Positions 37,420 to 50,393 of a stretch of 64,000 nucleotides of DNA are shown here, piece by piece. The position numbers and the translations under genes are program-made. Below the pieces are notes generated by a model. The model saw only the letters and a program-made list of their open reading frames with translations, did no database searches and had not been told where the DNA came from. Position 1 is the first letter of the stretch, and each line of letters begins with the position of its first letter. Location of the stretch: assembly GCF_910592395.1 (NCBI RefSeq), contig NC_088309.1, positions 9,798,501 to 9,862,500 on the forward strand. Reading direction: 5' to 3'. The stretch is from Lineus longissimus. Taxonomy: Eukaryota; Nemertea; Pilidiophora; Heteronemertea; Lineidae.

Positions 37420-37809
37420 TACTCAGTAAACCGTTATACATGTACCAAGACTTCCTTGCTGATACCGTTACATATTGAGTAGCATTTGGTTACATGTACG
37501 AAACGTAGGGCCCTATACCTAGAACACTTCTCCAAATCACACCACGCATGCTGAGAAAACCTCTTCGGTCGACAATCCCGGGTCTTTCTCTTTATAAAAA
37601 ATAAGCAAGAAAAAATAATGATGTTTGATATATGAATATTTAACTGTTATTATTATAATGTATTATGCATTTGTGCCGCGAATGGAAATTAATAATCGAC
37701 GCAGATGCATCGACCATTATATGCATACTGCTTCCACGGGGTATGGGCGGCATAACCTTGCATCTATCGGTTTTCGGACATATCTTTGTTGTACTCGGGC
37801 AACAGAGTG

Positions 37810-40800
37810 ATGACGAAGGAAGTCTCCAAAACGGTAAGTCGTAAATTTTACTGCTATCTTCAGCATCTATGATTTCATCCCTCGTTTATTTGAAAAGGTT
37901 GCAGTTCTCGTCCATCTAAAAAAGACGAATATTTACACCATGATGATTGGACGTGGCCATCCATGTACTGTAATTTTATGAATAGGCTACCCTACCGTTC
38001 AATTGCAGGGCTGGTGCTGAGTTACAGGCGCGTCAGCATCATTTGCATGACACGATGACGTCACTAACGCGATAGCCAACTGAATCGCGGGAAAACATCT
38101 CGTCACGATAATGATAGCCAGTCAAATCCATGGGAAAACATCGTGTCGCAATTCTTTATGTATGTGCATGTGAGCTCAATGCCAACCAATTGTTTGCAAT
38201 TGTCTATAGTATCACAAACAATTTCTTTACCGATTCTTGCTAATAACGATGAACCATCGTTCTTTTTTGTAGGGTGCCGTTGGACCAGTTTCGACCATCA
38301 GCATCTTCAAGAAGAGCTTAGCCGTGTGTCTCTTCCTCACGCTTGCCATCTCCATTGTGTTCTACAACATGCCTCTCCTGAACAAGAAAACGAAATATCT
38401 CCGTCACCTTGACAAACTGAACACAAAACGAATCATAGCTGAACTAGCCGAATACAAACACATAACGCCAGACAGACTCGCCAACCAAATGGCTACTAGT
38501 GGGAAGTTTAATATCAAGGTAAGAAACCGGCCGAATCCCATCAGAACAGAGATGCTGTGATTTAGTCAAATATCAGATTTAAAATGAGCACGATTCTGAT
38601 CACCACTTGGGTAAAGCGTCATCGAGCGGAAAGACTATACTTGCTGCACGTCTCCAGCGCCGGGTTCATGGTCAATCCGCCAGCACATTTGGAAGCTGAC
38701 AGAAGTAGTCATATGATGCCAGCAGCGAAGACACGAGCAGCGTCAGCGCATAGTTTTCAATTACCAAAACAACCCGCTGGAACCAAAGATCGTAGTTCGC
38801 CGCGGCTGCCACTGCAGTGAGAAATTCTTCCAGTAGAACTACCCCTTCATTAAATGCAAACTCCGATTTCCTTCTTTTCTATTCAGGCTCCATTACCCTT
38901 CCTAAAAGACTGGAAGAATTTCTGCTGGGATCACACATACCCCAGTGGTCGAAAGAAGTTCCTCTGTCTTCCGAACTTCTACATCGTTGGGTTCCGTAAA
39001 TGTGGCACAACAGACCTCTTTTACCGTCTTGGTCTCCATCCCGAGGTCTCCATTCCCTGGAGAAAAGAAACGCTTTGGTGGACGTATCATCGATGTAAGT
39101 GTATGAAGGAGATACATGTTCTGCCACGGGATTTTTTAATCCTATTTTTAATGAAGACAATTCGCAATGCGTTCTTGTTTGAAAATGAGCTATAAGTTAC
39201 TCTTCAAGCAATAGCGAACCCAGTTACCGGTGGCTTGCATTAATCGCATATATATAGTATAGTTCTCAGCTGTGACAAGTTGTGCTGATGTTTCTCCTGC
39301 ACTCCTTCGATCCAACAGCCATCCCCCACCCTATTTGTAAATGTATTTCCTGTCCATTTTGTCCCATTGCAGTTTGGGTCATTTCCATCTATGCCGACCT
39401 CTTCGGGGCGAAGACCTTTGTGAAGGGAGAGGAACAGAGGAACTTCTTCGTGATGGGTAAGTCACAGTGAGCATCGGGTTCCTCGCAAATGCTGATCAAC
39501 TCGAGTAGTCAAGTGAAAATGACCTAATCTTCAGAATGACCTTCAAGGTCAACTTGACCTACAATAGCCAATGCATGTAGCTCTGGTTCTTTCCTTATGA
39601 CGTGGCCACTGCACGTTGGGTCCTAGGATGAACGCAGTGAGCCTCGGAAGAGGATAAGTAGAGCGGATTCTGAAATCTTTCTTCTGCAGAGACAAAGGAC
39701 TGCCGATACAAATTACGATTCATCTGAATAAATTGCAAAACAAGGTTAGAACCCTCGTGACTTTAAAAATAGCAGTTCATCGTCGTCGTCATCGTCATCA
39801 TCATCTTCGTCACTATCACCAATCACCGTTATCACCATTTTAAACTTGCCATGCAGGTGACGCTGACCCGAGTATAGCCGTCCAGAATAAAATGATCCGC
39901 GATATGGTGCTGTCAGTTGGCGACATAATAAAGTACTATACACCAAATGCCAAGTTCATTTTTATCATGCGAAACCCAGTTGATAGGTAGGTAACATAGA
40001 GGGGTTCTGGAACCCCCTTCAAGGACATTTTTTCCGGCCGCCATATTTGAAATTGGCTCGGACGTCACCGACGCCTCCTCTGGGTGGGCCAACAGGCTAT
40101 ATTCCGATTAGTGCCCCGCGGACTCACCTTTTATCAGAAATTGGTTCTTAGTTGTGTAATTCGAGCTGTCACGTGTTGCTTGCATGTTCTCCGGAATAAT
40201 ATCTTCAAATATTTCACTTGATTCTTTCGCAGACTTTATTCTGACTACCTGTACAGTCAACTTGGAGTGCGGTCTCCACGAGACTTCCACAGACGCGTCA
40301 AAAGTACCATAGAAGTGTACACTGATTGCTTCAAGCAAAGGTCTATCAGAAAGTGTCTGTACGACAGTGAAATGAAAAATATTGGACATCACAATAGGGT
40401 AGGTGTCCAAAGGCTATAGATTTTTCAAAAGACTACAAAAAAATCGATGCATAAACTTTGCTCCGCAATCTCCCACATGCACTATTAAGAAAAAAGTTTG
40501 TACCCGGCGTCAAATTCTCTCTAACTCACTTACGTGGGTATGGGCCAATCGTTGCTATATGCTAAAATATCTTTCTTCTGCGGATAAAACCGCCATAGCC
40601 GGGCTGATCTTGATCGGAGGTCACTGTGATCACCGATTCCTACTGCGATGACCACCACACAAACAAGCGAAAATCGCTGCGATCAATTGCCTTAACGCTT
40701 ATAATATTTCTTGGATACAGAAAACGCTAGATTGATTTTTGGCAAAAATTATCCGTTGCGAATATCTTTCCAATTCTCCCATCTTTTCTTCAGCTGGCTC

Positions 40801-41487
40801 TTCACCAGGGAATGTATGTCATATACGTATTTGACTGGTTACAAATTTTCGGCGCAAAACAGGTTATTTGCATCAGGTCGGAAGATTTTGCCCGAAAAAG
40901 CAGCAAAACTTATAAGAAGATTCTGGAGTTCTTGGAGTTAGGTAGGTCTTCCTGTGCACAAGGTGGTTCAAAGGCAAACGCCGTTCGTCCAACATTAGGA
41001 ATTAGAAATGGAATTGTAGTTAGCTGCCCTATGAACGTCACTGCCAAATGGGATGGTGATATCTCCTGTATAACAAGAGGGGTTAAGGAGGAAACCCCAA
41101 AAGAGGCCACAAATGAACCACTCGACCTTGTTTATCAAAAGTACATGTATATTTTCGTGGGCGTGAATGATATCGCATTCTTCCTGTTCCTCTCCGCGGC
41201 ATTCTCTCGAGATACTACACAACCCGAGTTTTCACTTGATCATGTAATTTTGAATAACGGTTCTCTGTCTTACAGAAGCTCTAGGGGACGAACAAATCGC
41301 ATCTATAGCGGCCATGTCAGCGATGAACAGAAATGCCGCCACGCGGAAGGCATCTGGCCCGATGGAGAACTCCACTCGGGAAATTTTAAGGGACTTCTAT
41401 CGGCCCTTCAACCACGCATTGGCAAAGGTTCTTAAACATAGAAAGTGGGTCTGGGATGATGACAGGATTCTATGGGATGATGAATGA
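37810..41487 (+). CDS. Carbohydrate sulfotransferase 15-like (copy 2, canonical PAPS loop)
   Basis: Eight exons: 37810-37833, 38273-38518, 38887-39094, 39373-39456, 39857-39986, 40233-40398, 40794-40941 and 41276-41487. They join in frame to 405 residues. The first exon supplies only MTKEVSKT before GTAAGT. Residues 23-39 form the membrane anchor. The 5'-phosphosulfate loop GFRKCGTTDL (125-134) is intact. The 3'-phosphate motif IMRNPVDRLYSDY supplies Arg226 and Ser234. The C-terminus has FYRPFNHALAKVL and ends WDDE. This copy is the best candidate for an active PAPS-dependent glycan sulfotransferase of the Golgi lumen; the acceptor sugar cannot be told from sequence. It lacks the long stem of copies 1 and 4. 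Its last coding codons and stop form the first unit of a downstream tandem array. Confidence 0.93.
39780..39816. repeat. Trinucleotide microsatellite in copy 2 intron
   Basis: An imperfect GTC/ATC run (CGTCGTCGTCATCGTCATCA and on) lies in intron 4, 41 bp before exon 5. The reverse strand would encode a poly-Asp run, but no gene supports it. Confidence 0.85.
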
Positions 41488-42785
41488 ACCTTTACACTGC
41501 ATGGTCTACAATTCCATGTGATGATGAATGAACTATCATGCTTCATGGTCTACAATTCTATTGGATGACGAATGAACCTTTACACTGCATGGGCTACAAA
41601 TTCTATGTGATGATGAATGAACTATCATGCATCATGGTCTACAATTCTATTGGATGACGAATGAACCTTTACACTGCATGGGCTACAAATTCCATGTGAT
41701 GATGAATGAACTATCATGCATCATGGTCTACAATTCCCATGGATGACGAATGAACCTTTACGCTGCATGGTCTACAATTCTATGTGATGATGATGACTGA
41801 ACTATCATGCTTCATGGTCTACAATTCTATTGGATGACGAATGAACCTTTACATTGCATGGTCTACAATTCTATGTGATGATGATGAATGAACTATCATG
41901 CTTCATGGTCTACAATTCCCATGGATGACGAATGAACCTTTACACTGCATAGTCTACAATTCTATGTGATGATGATGACTGAACTATCATGCTTCATGGT
42001 CTACAATTCTATTTGATGATGAATGAACCTTTACACTGCATGGTCTACAATTCTATGTGATGATGAATGAACTATCATGCTTCATGGTCTACAATTCTAT
42101 TGGATGACGAATGAACCTTTACGCTGCATGGTCTACAATTCTATGTGATGATGATGACTGAACTATCATGCTTCATGGTCTACAATTCTATTGGATGACG
42201 AATGAACCTTTACGCTGCATGGTCTACAATTCTATGTGATGATGATGACTGAACTATCATGCTTCTTGGTCTACAATTCTATTGGATGATGAATGAACCT
42301 TTACACTGCATGGTCTACAATTCTATGTGATGATGATGACTGAACTATCATGCTTCATGGTCTACAATTCTATTGGATGACGAATGAACCTTTACACTGC
42401 ATGGTCTACAATTCCATGTGATGATGAATGAACTATCATGCTTCATGGTCTACAATTCTATGGGATGATGAATGAACCTTTACACTGCATGGTCTACAAT
42501 TCCATGTGATGATGAATGAACTATCATGCATCATGGTCTACAATTCTATTGGATGATGAATGAACCTTTACACTGCATGGTCTACAATTCTATGCGATGA
42601 TGATGAATGAACTATAATCATGCTGCATGGTCTACAATTCTATTGGATGATGAATGAACCTTTACACTGCATGGTCTACAATTCTATGTGATGTTGATGA
42701 ATGAACTATCATGCTTCATGGTCTACAATTCTATTGGATGACGAATGAACCTTTACACTGCATGGTCTGTAATTCCATGTGATGA
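41463..42785 (+). repeat. Minisatellite, 44/88-bp units, starting at the copy 2 stop codon
   Basis: About 30 half-units of ~44 bp alternate as two types. Type A contains GATGAATGAACCTTTACACT and type B contains GATGAATGAACTATCATGCT. Both are followed by GCATGGTCTACAATTCTAT or TTCATGGTCTACAATTCTAT. The pair gives an ~88-bp period, and an 88- to 91-bp length variant has an extra GAT or GACT. The first half-unit includes the last codons of sulfotransferase copy 2 (ATTCTATGGGATGATGAATGA). The array then runs to about 42785. It would lie wholly in the 3' UTR if the AATAAA at 42975 is used. Confidence 0.92.
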
Positions 42786-42974
42786 TGGTCATCAAGTACC
42801 GGGTGAAAGGGCCTGAAGCTCAGGATGCCGTCCCGTCAAATAGACCCTGTATATCCATTATTGTCTTGATGCTTTCCAAAACTTCATCCGTATTAATGTA
42901 TAAACTGGCTGAGGTAGCTTTGAGCAAGAGTCTCCTGTTTATTTTTTATGATATGTATGAATTTCGTTTTTTAC

Positions 42975-42980
42975 AATAAA
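42975..42980 (+). terminator. Candidate poly(A) signal for sulfotransferase copy 2
   Basis: AATAAA lies about 190 bp after the minisatellite and 1.49 kb after the copy 2 stop. It is the first clear AATAAA I see past the array. If used, the mRNA would carry the whole array in its 3' UTR. Confidence 0.4.
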
Positions 42981-43296
42981 TAATATTTCATGACTGAATT
43001 TGTCTTTCTTAGTATGTATGGGTGTTATTATTTTATTTGCATTATTAATTACATAAAAGCAAAGCAGGTCAGTCAATAATGCTAGCCTTACTAGCTTTGC
43101 TTTTAGCAGTATATAAAAGGATTAAGCGAAAGTTTGATTTTCTTAAGCTAGGCCAGGGATCTGTATTACAACTCCCTGGCTAGGCCCTGTGCTTATTTAT
43201 TTGTGTTGGAGCATGTTTTGGAACATAAATATATTACTCTGAAATGGCTTTTCGACTGTGTTGAAAGTACAATCCGCGTGCATATGGCGATACAAA

Positions 43297-46200
43297 ATGG
43301 GCACACTAAGGACACTGACTGTGACAGTCCTTTTCGTGTTCCTCTTTACACTGGAATGGGCTTCAAGGGGCGTACAAGGAGGAACGATATCGAAGGTCGA
43401 GGGCCACCCGGCTTCAGGGAATCGATACGATAAGAAAAGGATCTTAAAAGAACTTCAACAATACAAAGAACCTCCAGATGATATCGTCAGGAGTATGGCA
43501 TTTAAAGTTAAGGTAAGGGAATATCAAACTTTTACTTCAGTAAGAGTGACTGACAGGTTCCCCTTTTTCTTTGGCAAAACGCTTTCTAACTAGAAGCCGT
43601 CAAGTTTTTGCCACTAACAGCCCCGATAATTCATATAGGAATACTGCACCGAAACATAAAATTGCACACTAGCATAATATTCTTCATGGCGATGATGATA
43701 ATATAAGAAAAATAAGAAGAGGATTCTCTGAGGTTCTGTTATCACAAGCAATGTTCGAACATCACTGTTCTTCGTATTTTCTTCTCTACTCTATAAGTCT
43801 TCACCAGGAAAGACTTGATCATTGATGATTGTCGATGTTAATACTTGCTGACAGTATCCGGATTTTGCATGGAAATTCTTTTGTTCAAAGTCTAGTCGAA
43901 GGTATGTGATATCTGTATTAGCTGTAGGTATGTAGGCAACTTCAGTAATACTGTACAAGGATACATATCAAAACTCCTCCTCTTCATCAAATGAATGTTT
44001 CTTCTTTCTAATTCCGTATTGCCAGCCACCACTCAACTTAGATCACGAGTGGAGAAACTTCTGCTGGAACCAGTCTATCCACGGGTCAAACAAATTTCTA
44101 TGTCTGCCGTACTTCTACATCGTCGGATTCAGAAAATGTGCCACGTCTGATATATTTGAGAGGATCAATGTCCACCCTGAATTGAACTTACCGTTTAGAA
44201 AGGAAACGCTATGGTGGTCGTTTCGCCCCTGTAAGTTTTTTAATTTTTTTGAGATGACCAATGTTTACCTTGATTTCAACTTACTTTCTTGAAAGGAAAC
44301 ACTATTTTAGTGGTCGTACCAACCTTGGTAAGACTCTTTCACCCGATATCAAGTCTTAACTTTTTAAGAAAGAAAAACTGGTGGTCAAGTTAGTCTGTGT
44401 ACCATCAGCGTTGATCAGATGCACTGACATGACTAAGGCCGCAAAACGTGCCACACACAGTCCTTTTTCTTGGCGTGGTTAACATAAACTCACAGCACAC
44501 GAAATGATGTCAACAGCATTCTTATTCTTCAGTTTGGTCCTTCACGGAATATGCCGATATTTTCGGAGGAGTTACCTATCCCCGGGGTAAAAAGGTTATA
44601 ATGGGTAAGTATTTTGCAGATTCAAATAAAACTGATCATAATGACCATGTCCGCGACTTCTAGGTGCACGAATGCGGTCAAGTGACATTTTAACATTTAG
44701 TATATAATAACTTGGTAACCACCTCCAGGTGTAGTGTGAGGTCGGCATCGCCACGGACTTTCATAGTATACATTTATAAAAGTCACTGACAAGGCGTAAA
44801 GCTTGTGTGAAGCATTGAAGTGCGGCAAAGTAGAAATCGCATCCATATTCAGCAGGGCACTAGCTGGTCTGTACTTAGAATAAAATATCACCGTGCTTTA
44901 CACATGTGAATGATTTGAAAAGTGTATATATGGCCTAAAAATGTTGGTATACGTTCTCCTTGCTTGGGTCATATTTTAAGAAAGTGTTTCTTTCTCCTTC
45001 CAGGCGATGCTGACCCAAACATTGCTTTCATGCACCGCCGCACAAGGGACCATATCATCACGAAAGCTCATATTATGAAGATGTACACACCAGATGTCCG
45101 GGTGATATTCATGCTTCGTAACCCAACCGATAGGTTTGTAGAATAGGGGAATCAATGCTCCTGAAACATGATTAAACTGCACTTTTCGCATCTCAAAATT
45201 CCTTGACTTGAGTAACGCTTTTATTTGTCGCTATGGCCACGTCTGTCACACCTTCATGGTTTTAGGAGATATTCCAAGGATGCAATTGGTATTAACTGGC
45301 ATATCGATGGACTACTTGTTCATATACTTGATGTAAGTCATGTACATTTCTCTGTCTGAAACCATCGCTCAAGAAAAAAACAGTGCGATCAGGTCCAGTT
45401 TCTCCAAGTTCACTCTTTGAAAAAAAAATCCATTTGTGAGCATTGATATTTCTAAATAGTTTTGTTTTGTCATTTTTCGCACTACAGAATGTATTCCGAT
45501 TACCTGTACATACGTGGGCTGGGTACTCGAACGGCAGGGGACTTCAACCGACGGGTCCTACGGGGTTGGTTCCAGTATAAGCGGTGTTTTGCGGCCAAAT
45601 CAGTGAGGGATTGCATCTATAACCAAAGGAATATGTTTTCCTCAGATAGAAACCAGGTAGACATTCTCAAACTCTCTCTCTTACTAACTCTATCTAGTAC
45701 TTTTATGTATACTACCGGCCACTGGAGAACAATTTGGATCAACTAACTTCTATCACTGATAAAAAATGTACCTTAAAACCACGTGAGCTCCTCATTGTCA
45801 GATTAACATCGATGACACATTACGATATGACATCTCCATCTTCGAGCAAGTTAATGCACAAGTGATTTATGCGTTCCAGTAAAAACCAGCTGATAAAAAC
45901 GACAAACTAAATAGTAGAGGGAGGTTTTTTTGGGGAAAATAAGTGTGCATTATTGGTCATCCTGAAAATGATGTCACTGCAAATTGTGTGCTCGTTCTCT
46001 TTCAGATCCGTTTGTACCAGGGCATGTATATCCAGTATATTTACGACTGGATGCAGGTCTTCCCAAGGAATCAGATCCTGGTGCTTAGATCAGAGGATTT
46101 GTTTAGTGACGGCAAGAAGACATTGAGTAAAGTCTTTGACTTTCTTGGAGTGGGTGAGTGCAGAGAAACGACACACTGTTACACTAATGTTTAAAGTGTT

Positions 46201-46503
46201 AATTGATTGGCGATGATTCAGAATTCCCGCAACAAAACTAAATGTATTAGGCTTAACAAGCCCTAGAAGAGCGTTTCCTAGAATATTACAGTCACTCTCT
46301 CTGTCTGTTTTTCAGATAAACTGAACGATGAGGAATTAGGTGCCATTCTCGAGTTCCCGCTTGTCAACAGGAACGACGTGGTGAAGAAGTCAGCAGGACC
46401 GATGTGGAAACAAACGAGAGATCTCCTCAACAAAATGTATCGTCCGTTCAACGAAGCTTTAGCTGAATACATGCACGATAAACGCTTTTTATGGGAGGCT
46501 TAA
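43297..46503 (+). CDS. Carbohydrate sulfotransferase 15-like (copy 3)
   Basis: Seven exons: 43297-43512, 44026-44230, 44533-44604, 45004-45133, 45488-45656, 46006-46153 and 46316-46503. They join in frame to 375 residues. Residues 6-19 are a hydrophobic anchor or signal. The 5'-phosphosulfate loop is GFRKCATSDI (106-115): the Lys is kept, the Gly is replaced by Ala, and the two Thr become Thr-Ser, a mild change. The 3'-phosphate motif MLRNPTDRMYSDY is intact. The C-terminus has MYRPFNEALAEYM and ends LWEA. The 130-nt and 148-nt exons equal those of copy 2, and the phases agree, which supports tandem duplication. The ATG is preferred because the same frame has TGA at 43240-43242 and only a GTG before it. 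It is likely a Golgi PAPS-dependent sulfotransferase, with acceptor unknown. Confidence 0.92.
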
Positions 46504-49500
46504 GTGGTCGATGAGCTCAAAACGAAATTTTTAGTTGCTTTAGGCTAACTAACTTTGTCTACACTGTCACTGAATATTGAAATGGGCATGAGAAGCGCGG
46601 TGATAGAATCGGGTTCAACTATAGTCCATGGAGGTATTCCATGACTAATCTGAGACATACTGATGGACAATTGTGTGGCTGTCTTAACTTTTGTTATGTC
46701 TTTATTCTTGAGCTCGCCATTATCCATTGCAAAAAAAGGATCAGATATTTCGGTTTTGTGAAGGGATCAACGTGCATTCTCTGGCTGTATAGGTGTTTGG
46801 TGATACACACATGTATACAATATGTACGTACGCGTTCTGAAAGCTGAGCAATGTCAAAACGATGAGGGTCAGGATGTCAATGGGGGAAATTTGGAAACGG
46901 AAACACTAAAAAAGTCACGGTTTTTTGGATGTTTTGTTTTTTGTTTGTTTTTGTTAAATAAATATGCCAACAACAATAACAGTAATTGTTTGTTTTATTT
47001 ACATGTGCAAAAATACATGTAACCAGGGTGCCTCCTCGACACGACCGTGAATAGATTTCTGGTAACAATGGACCAGCCCGATCTTTTGTTACTAGTGAAA
47101 TTGAGGGATAGAGGAGTGCTTTTCAACCCTATAAATTTCGTTTCAAAAAAGTTTTGGGCGAGTCTACTGTTACCGGTAACCGGCATTTTCATTCGACTGG
47201 GCATCATACTAATGAGTAACCACTAACCACTGATTTCTCCAAGGAAGAGCGGAACATATAATGCAATTATAATGTCCCATCGTCGAAAAAAACCTCGCAA
47301 CGAGTCAAAAAGTTATTCATCACCTTGTTTCTCTTGAGGTTGAGCAGGGAGAACATTATTTTCTAATAACATGGTTCCTTTTTGGACTCGCAGTAGGCTA
47401 TATAATGGGGTGCTAAACGAATAAATTCCGATGTTTTAAACTTGCATGCACTTTTGTAAGCCTTTCACAGAACTTTGTTTTTTTACTGTTATAGTGTAAC
47501 AAATGGTTAAATGGTTGACGCGAACCGGCTAAGGATGTCATTGGATTGGCCCAATCCTTTAATGCATACATATATATATGTGATTCCCTTACGCAAGGAC
47601 GCCTTCAGGCGTTAGAGTGACCCATTGTGGCCGGGGTTTAATGCTAGAAATTTAGGCGGGTGCTAAAAACCGAATTTTAGGACACGATCGGTATTGTGCG
47701 CGTCATATTTCAGTGTACATACACAGCGTGCAACGCATGGATTGGCTGCGTCTGAGAACAGAGGAAAAGGAGAAGAAGGTAACGTATTAAGTTAATCATG
47801 TAGCATTTGTGCTGTCTTTCATTAATTATTTCCTGTAGTAACCTTAGTTTTAGGCCTAAGGTTTGTGTTATCCTGTGAAAAACGTCAAGATTTCTACTAT
47901 TGATTCACCAATCGTTGTCCAATGGCCCATATGTAGGCCACCGTGCTACTCACATATACTTTGGAAAGATGGGGCATATACCAGGAGGCGTATCCAACGC
48001 CAACCTATATGTGAAAAGGGCGTGTAGGCGTTACGGCAACTAATGTGAAAATGGCGAGGGGGTACCACAGACATTTTCGTTAACAGGATATCACTTGACC
48101 GGGACTTTTTTGGGAAGATACCCTCTATAAAAGTTACTTTACATGTTGCTCCAAAATGTTCTGCATTATTGTGAATAACAAAATTCTGCCAATTTTACAT
48201 GGACTTATACGCTTTTAAAAACAAGGTAGGCCTATTACTTATGAGGATACAATGAAATATTTGCGCCTGCCGTTTGAATATTAATGTCAAAACGACATGA
48301 AGTAGACGTTTTTCTAACGGAACCAACATAATCAGTAGAATTTAACGAAGTTTGATATACAATGTCTGATTCGACCATAGCATAACGTCAGTGGGTTTTT
48401 AGTTCTCAGTGCTCCCTTTGTCCTTTTATGATGTGTGCATAGGCCTACCCGTTTCGCGAATAAACGATCAAGGTTTTTCCTAAATGGAAATGACATTTCA
48501 GTTTAAGCATATTAACCACATTTCAAATATGTTAATGTACACAGAATTTCGTCCTTCCCTGGCCTGTGGGCGTTTAACTAAATAAATGAAACTTTAAGTG
48601 TGTTATGCAGTGTTTTGAGTACAGGCATATCATGACACAAAAGAGCTACCGTAATTGCGTCACTTTAATGTCAACATTAATGGTTGTTGTTCGAAGAGCT
48701 ACTATTACATGTCATGTATGTACCATATATTTTTTCTACTAGAATACAGGATGGGTCAACATAACGGTGATCAAAATCTAAAGGGTCAGTACGTCTTGGG
48801 TATTTGATGCTAAAGTTATAGCTATATTATTAAGATGCAGCAGAAGGTACAACTAATCCACTGACACCATGAGTATAATACTCAAATCATTGCATCGCTT
48901 AGCACAATTGATTTGAAAATAGGATGTAAAAAACATCTTATCTCACGCACGGACTCAATATTCTGATACATTAATGCTATATAGTCAACACTCAGACTGC
49001 TCGCTGATTGGTTGTTGCCTATTCACGCTTGTCACCATCCGCGAATTGTGCAGTCTATCGCAAAGCAGCAGCAAGCGCACATCAAGAGACACATTACCAG
49101 CTATTGCGGGCCTAGCCAATTAAGCCAATTAGTGCACCTGCTTAATTGGTCCTGGCAAGCCTAATGGAAAATGCATAGGAAATATCAATAAAGTTGGCTT
49201 TTTGGGCGGGGTGTTAAAATAATCCCAACTCCCGACTTCTGACATAATTCTATATATGTCTAGGTATTTACTGGCAAAATTTGGAGTGATTTGGATGGAA
49301 ATTCGATGTGTCCATCTATTCAATGGAAGCTTGACTTTTAGACGTTTTAAAGTTTTCCATCGAGAAAAAAACATCACATGCAAGAGCACCATCTCCCACA
49401 GATGAATAGATTTGATCTTAAGAATGTATATATGGTATTTTTAGTTTCTGTTGTACATGATTATTTTGTTTAATTTCTTTAAAACCAGCATTTCTTGATG

Positions 49501-50393
49501 TTGGTCAAACACTTTTGAATCGACTGAAAGGGACCCTGGGATTCTTCAAAAGCAATAACCTCGACCGCTTGTTGAACTACATGTATAGAACATCATCCGC
49601 GGGTCAATGCTGATACTATTCACTTTCAAATGTTCAATTATTTGGTCAATTTAATTGTAAAATGTCGTTTTTACTTAATTAACAAGGCCTGTAACAACTA
49701 GTTAAGTCGTACTGACATATTTGACCTGAAGATCTCGCAGCATTGGTGTCGGCAATGATTTTAGTGTGTCTGTGCCACTTTAGACAGTGTTGCTTTAGAA
49801 GTGTCTAGCATTACGTCGTGCAATATTTGCCGACATTAGATACTGCAAAATACTAATGGGAAAGTCTAGTTTGAAGTCTATTTGGCGTAGAATGGCAATG
49901 AGGACCTTGTACATATTGCGACAGTTTATAAGTGCGTCTATATTGGAATGTTTTTAGATGACATTGTGTGTTAAGCTAATATTCCTCTAAACAAACTGGC
50001 CCCATGGAGAAGTATTATTAGGTCAACTGAAAAACTTTCTGCGTGACAATTTCGTCGCGGCATTGCATTCGAAAGTTGACATACGGAGTCAAAGCCACTA
50101 TGAGAAAAGATGGAGTTCATTATTAAATTGGAATTCCTATAAAATATGTACCACGATAGGAAACAACATAACCATAGGCCTATCGAGATACTTCACCGAT
50201 TTCATGGTCCAGGTGAATATTTTGCAATTTCCGTGTTTAAGTAGTTTACCACGTCAGTTTGGCCACTTTCAAAGGCTTTATCTCCACATGTCGCGCTGCA
50301 GCGCATCAGTTGTAAATGCATATAATTTCGACCGTTATTCTAACATTATTTTCCTTCTGATTTATTGCAGTTCTTTATGGATTTCTACCCTAG
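46504..50393. other. Intergenic DNA between copies 3 and 4
   Basis: No gene, family-like exon or inverted-repeat element is recognised. The first ~460 bp are probably copy 3 3' UTR, and the last part should contain the promoter and 5' UTR of copy 4. Confidence 0.5.
46957..46962 (+). terminator. Candidate poly(A) signal for sulfotransferase copy 3
   Basis: AATAAA lies 454 nt after the stop codon, shortly after a T-rich tract. Position and context are plausible, but no cleavage site can be proven. Confidence 0.45.

Larger units (their letters stand above)
33309..37809. other. Intergenic region between head-to-head sulfotransferases
   Basis: Copy 1 (-) and copy 2 (+) diverge from this 4.5-kb stretch, so it should hold both promoters. 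A 5' UTR exon of copy 1 may end near 33418 (CAGCTTCTGAAAAG region), but this is unproven. The stretch contains a 97-bp tandem duplication and a 1,055-bp TIR element. No other gene is recognised. Confidence 0.5.

Noticed and set aside
40108-40410. 100-codon - strand frame
   Set aside because: Antisense shadow of copy 2 exon 6, which has intact splice sites and family motifs on the + strand.
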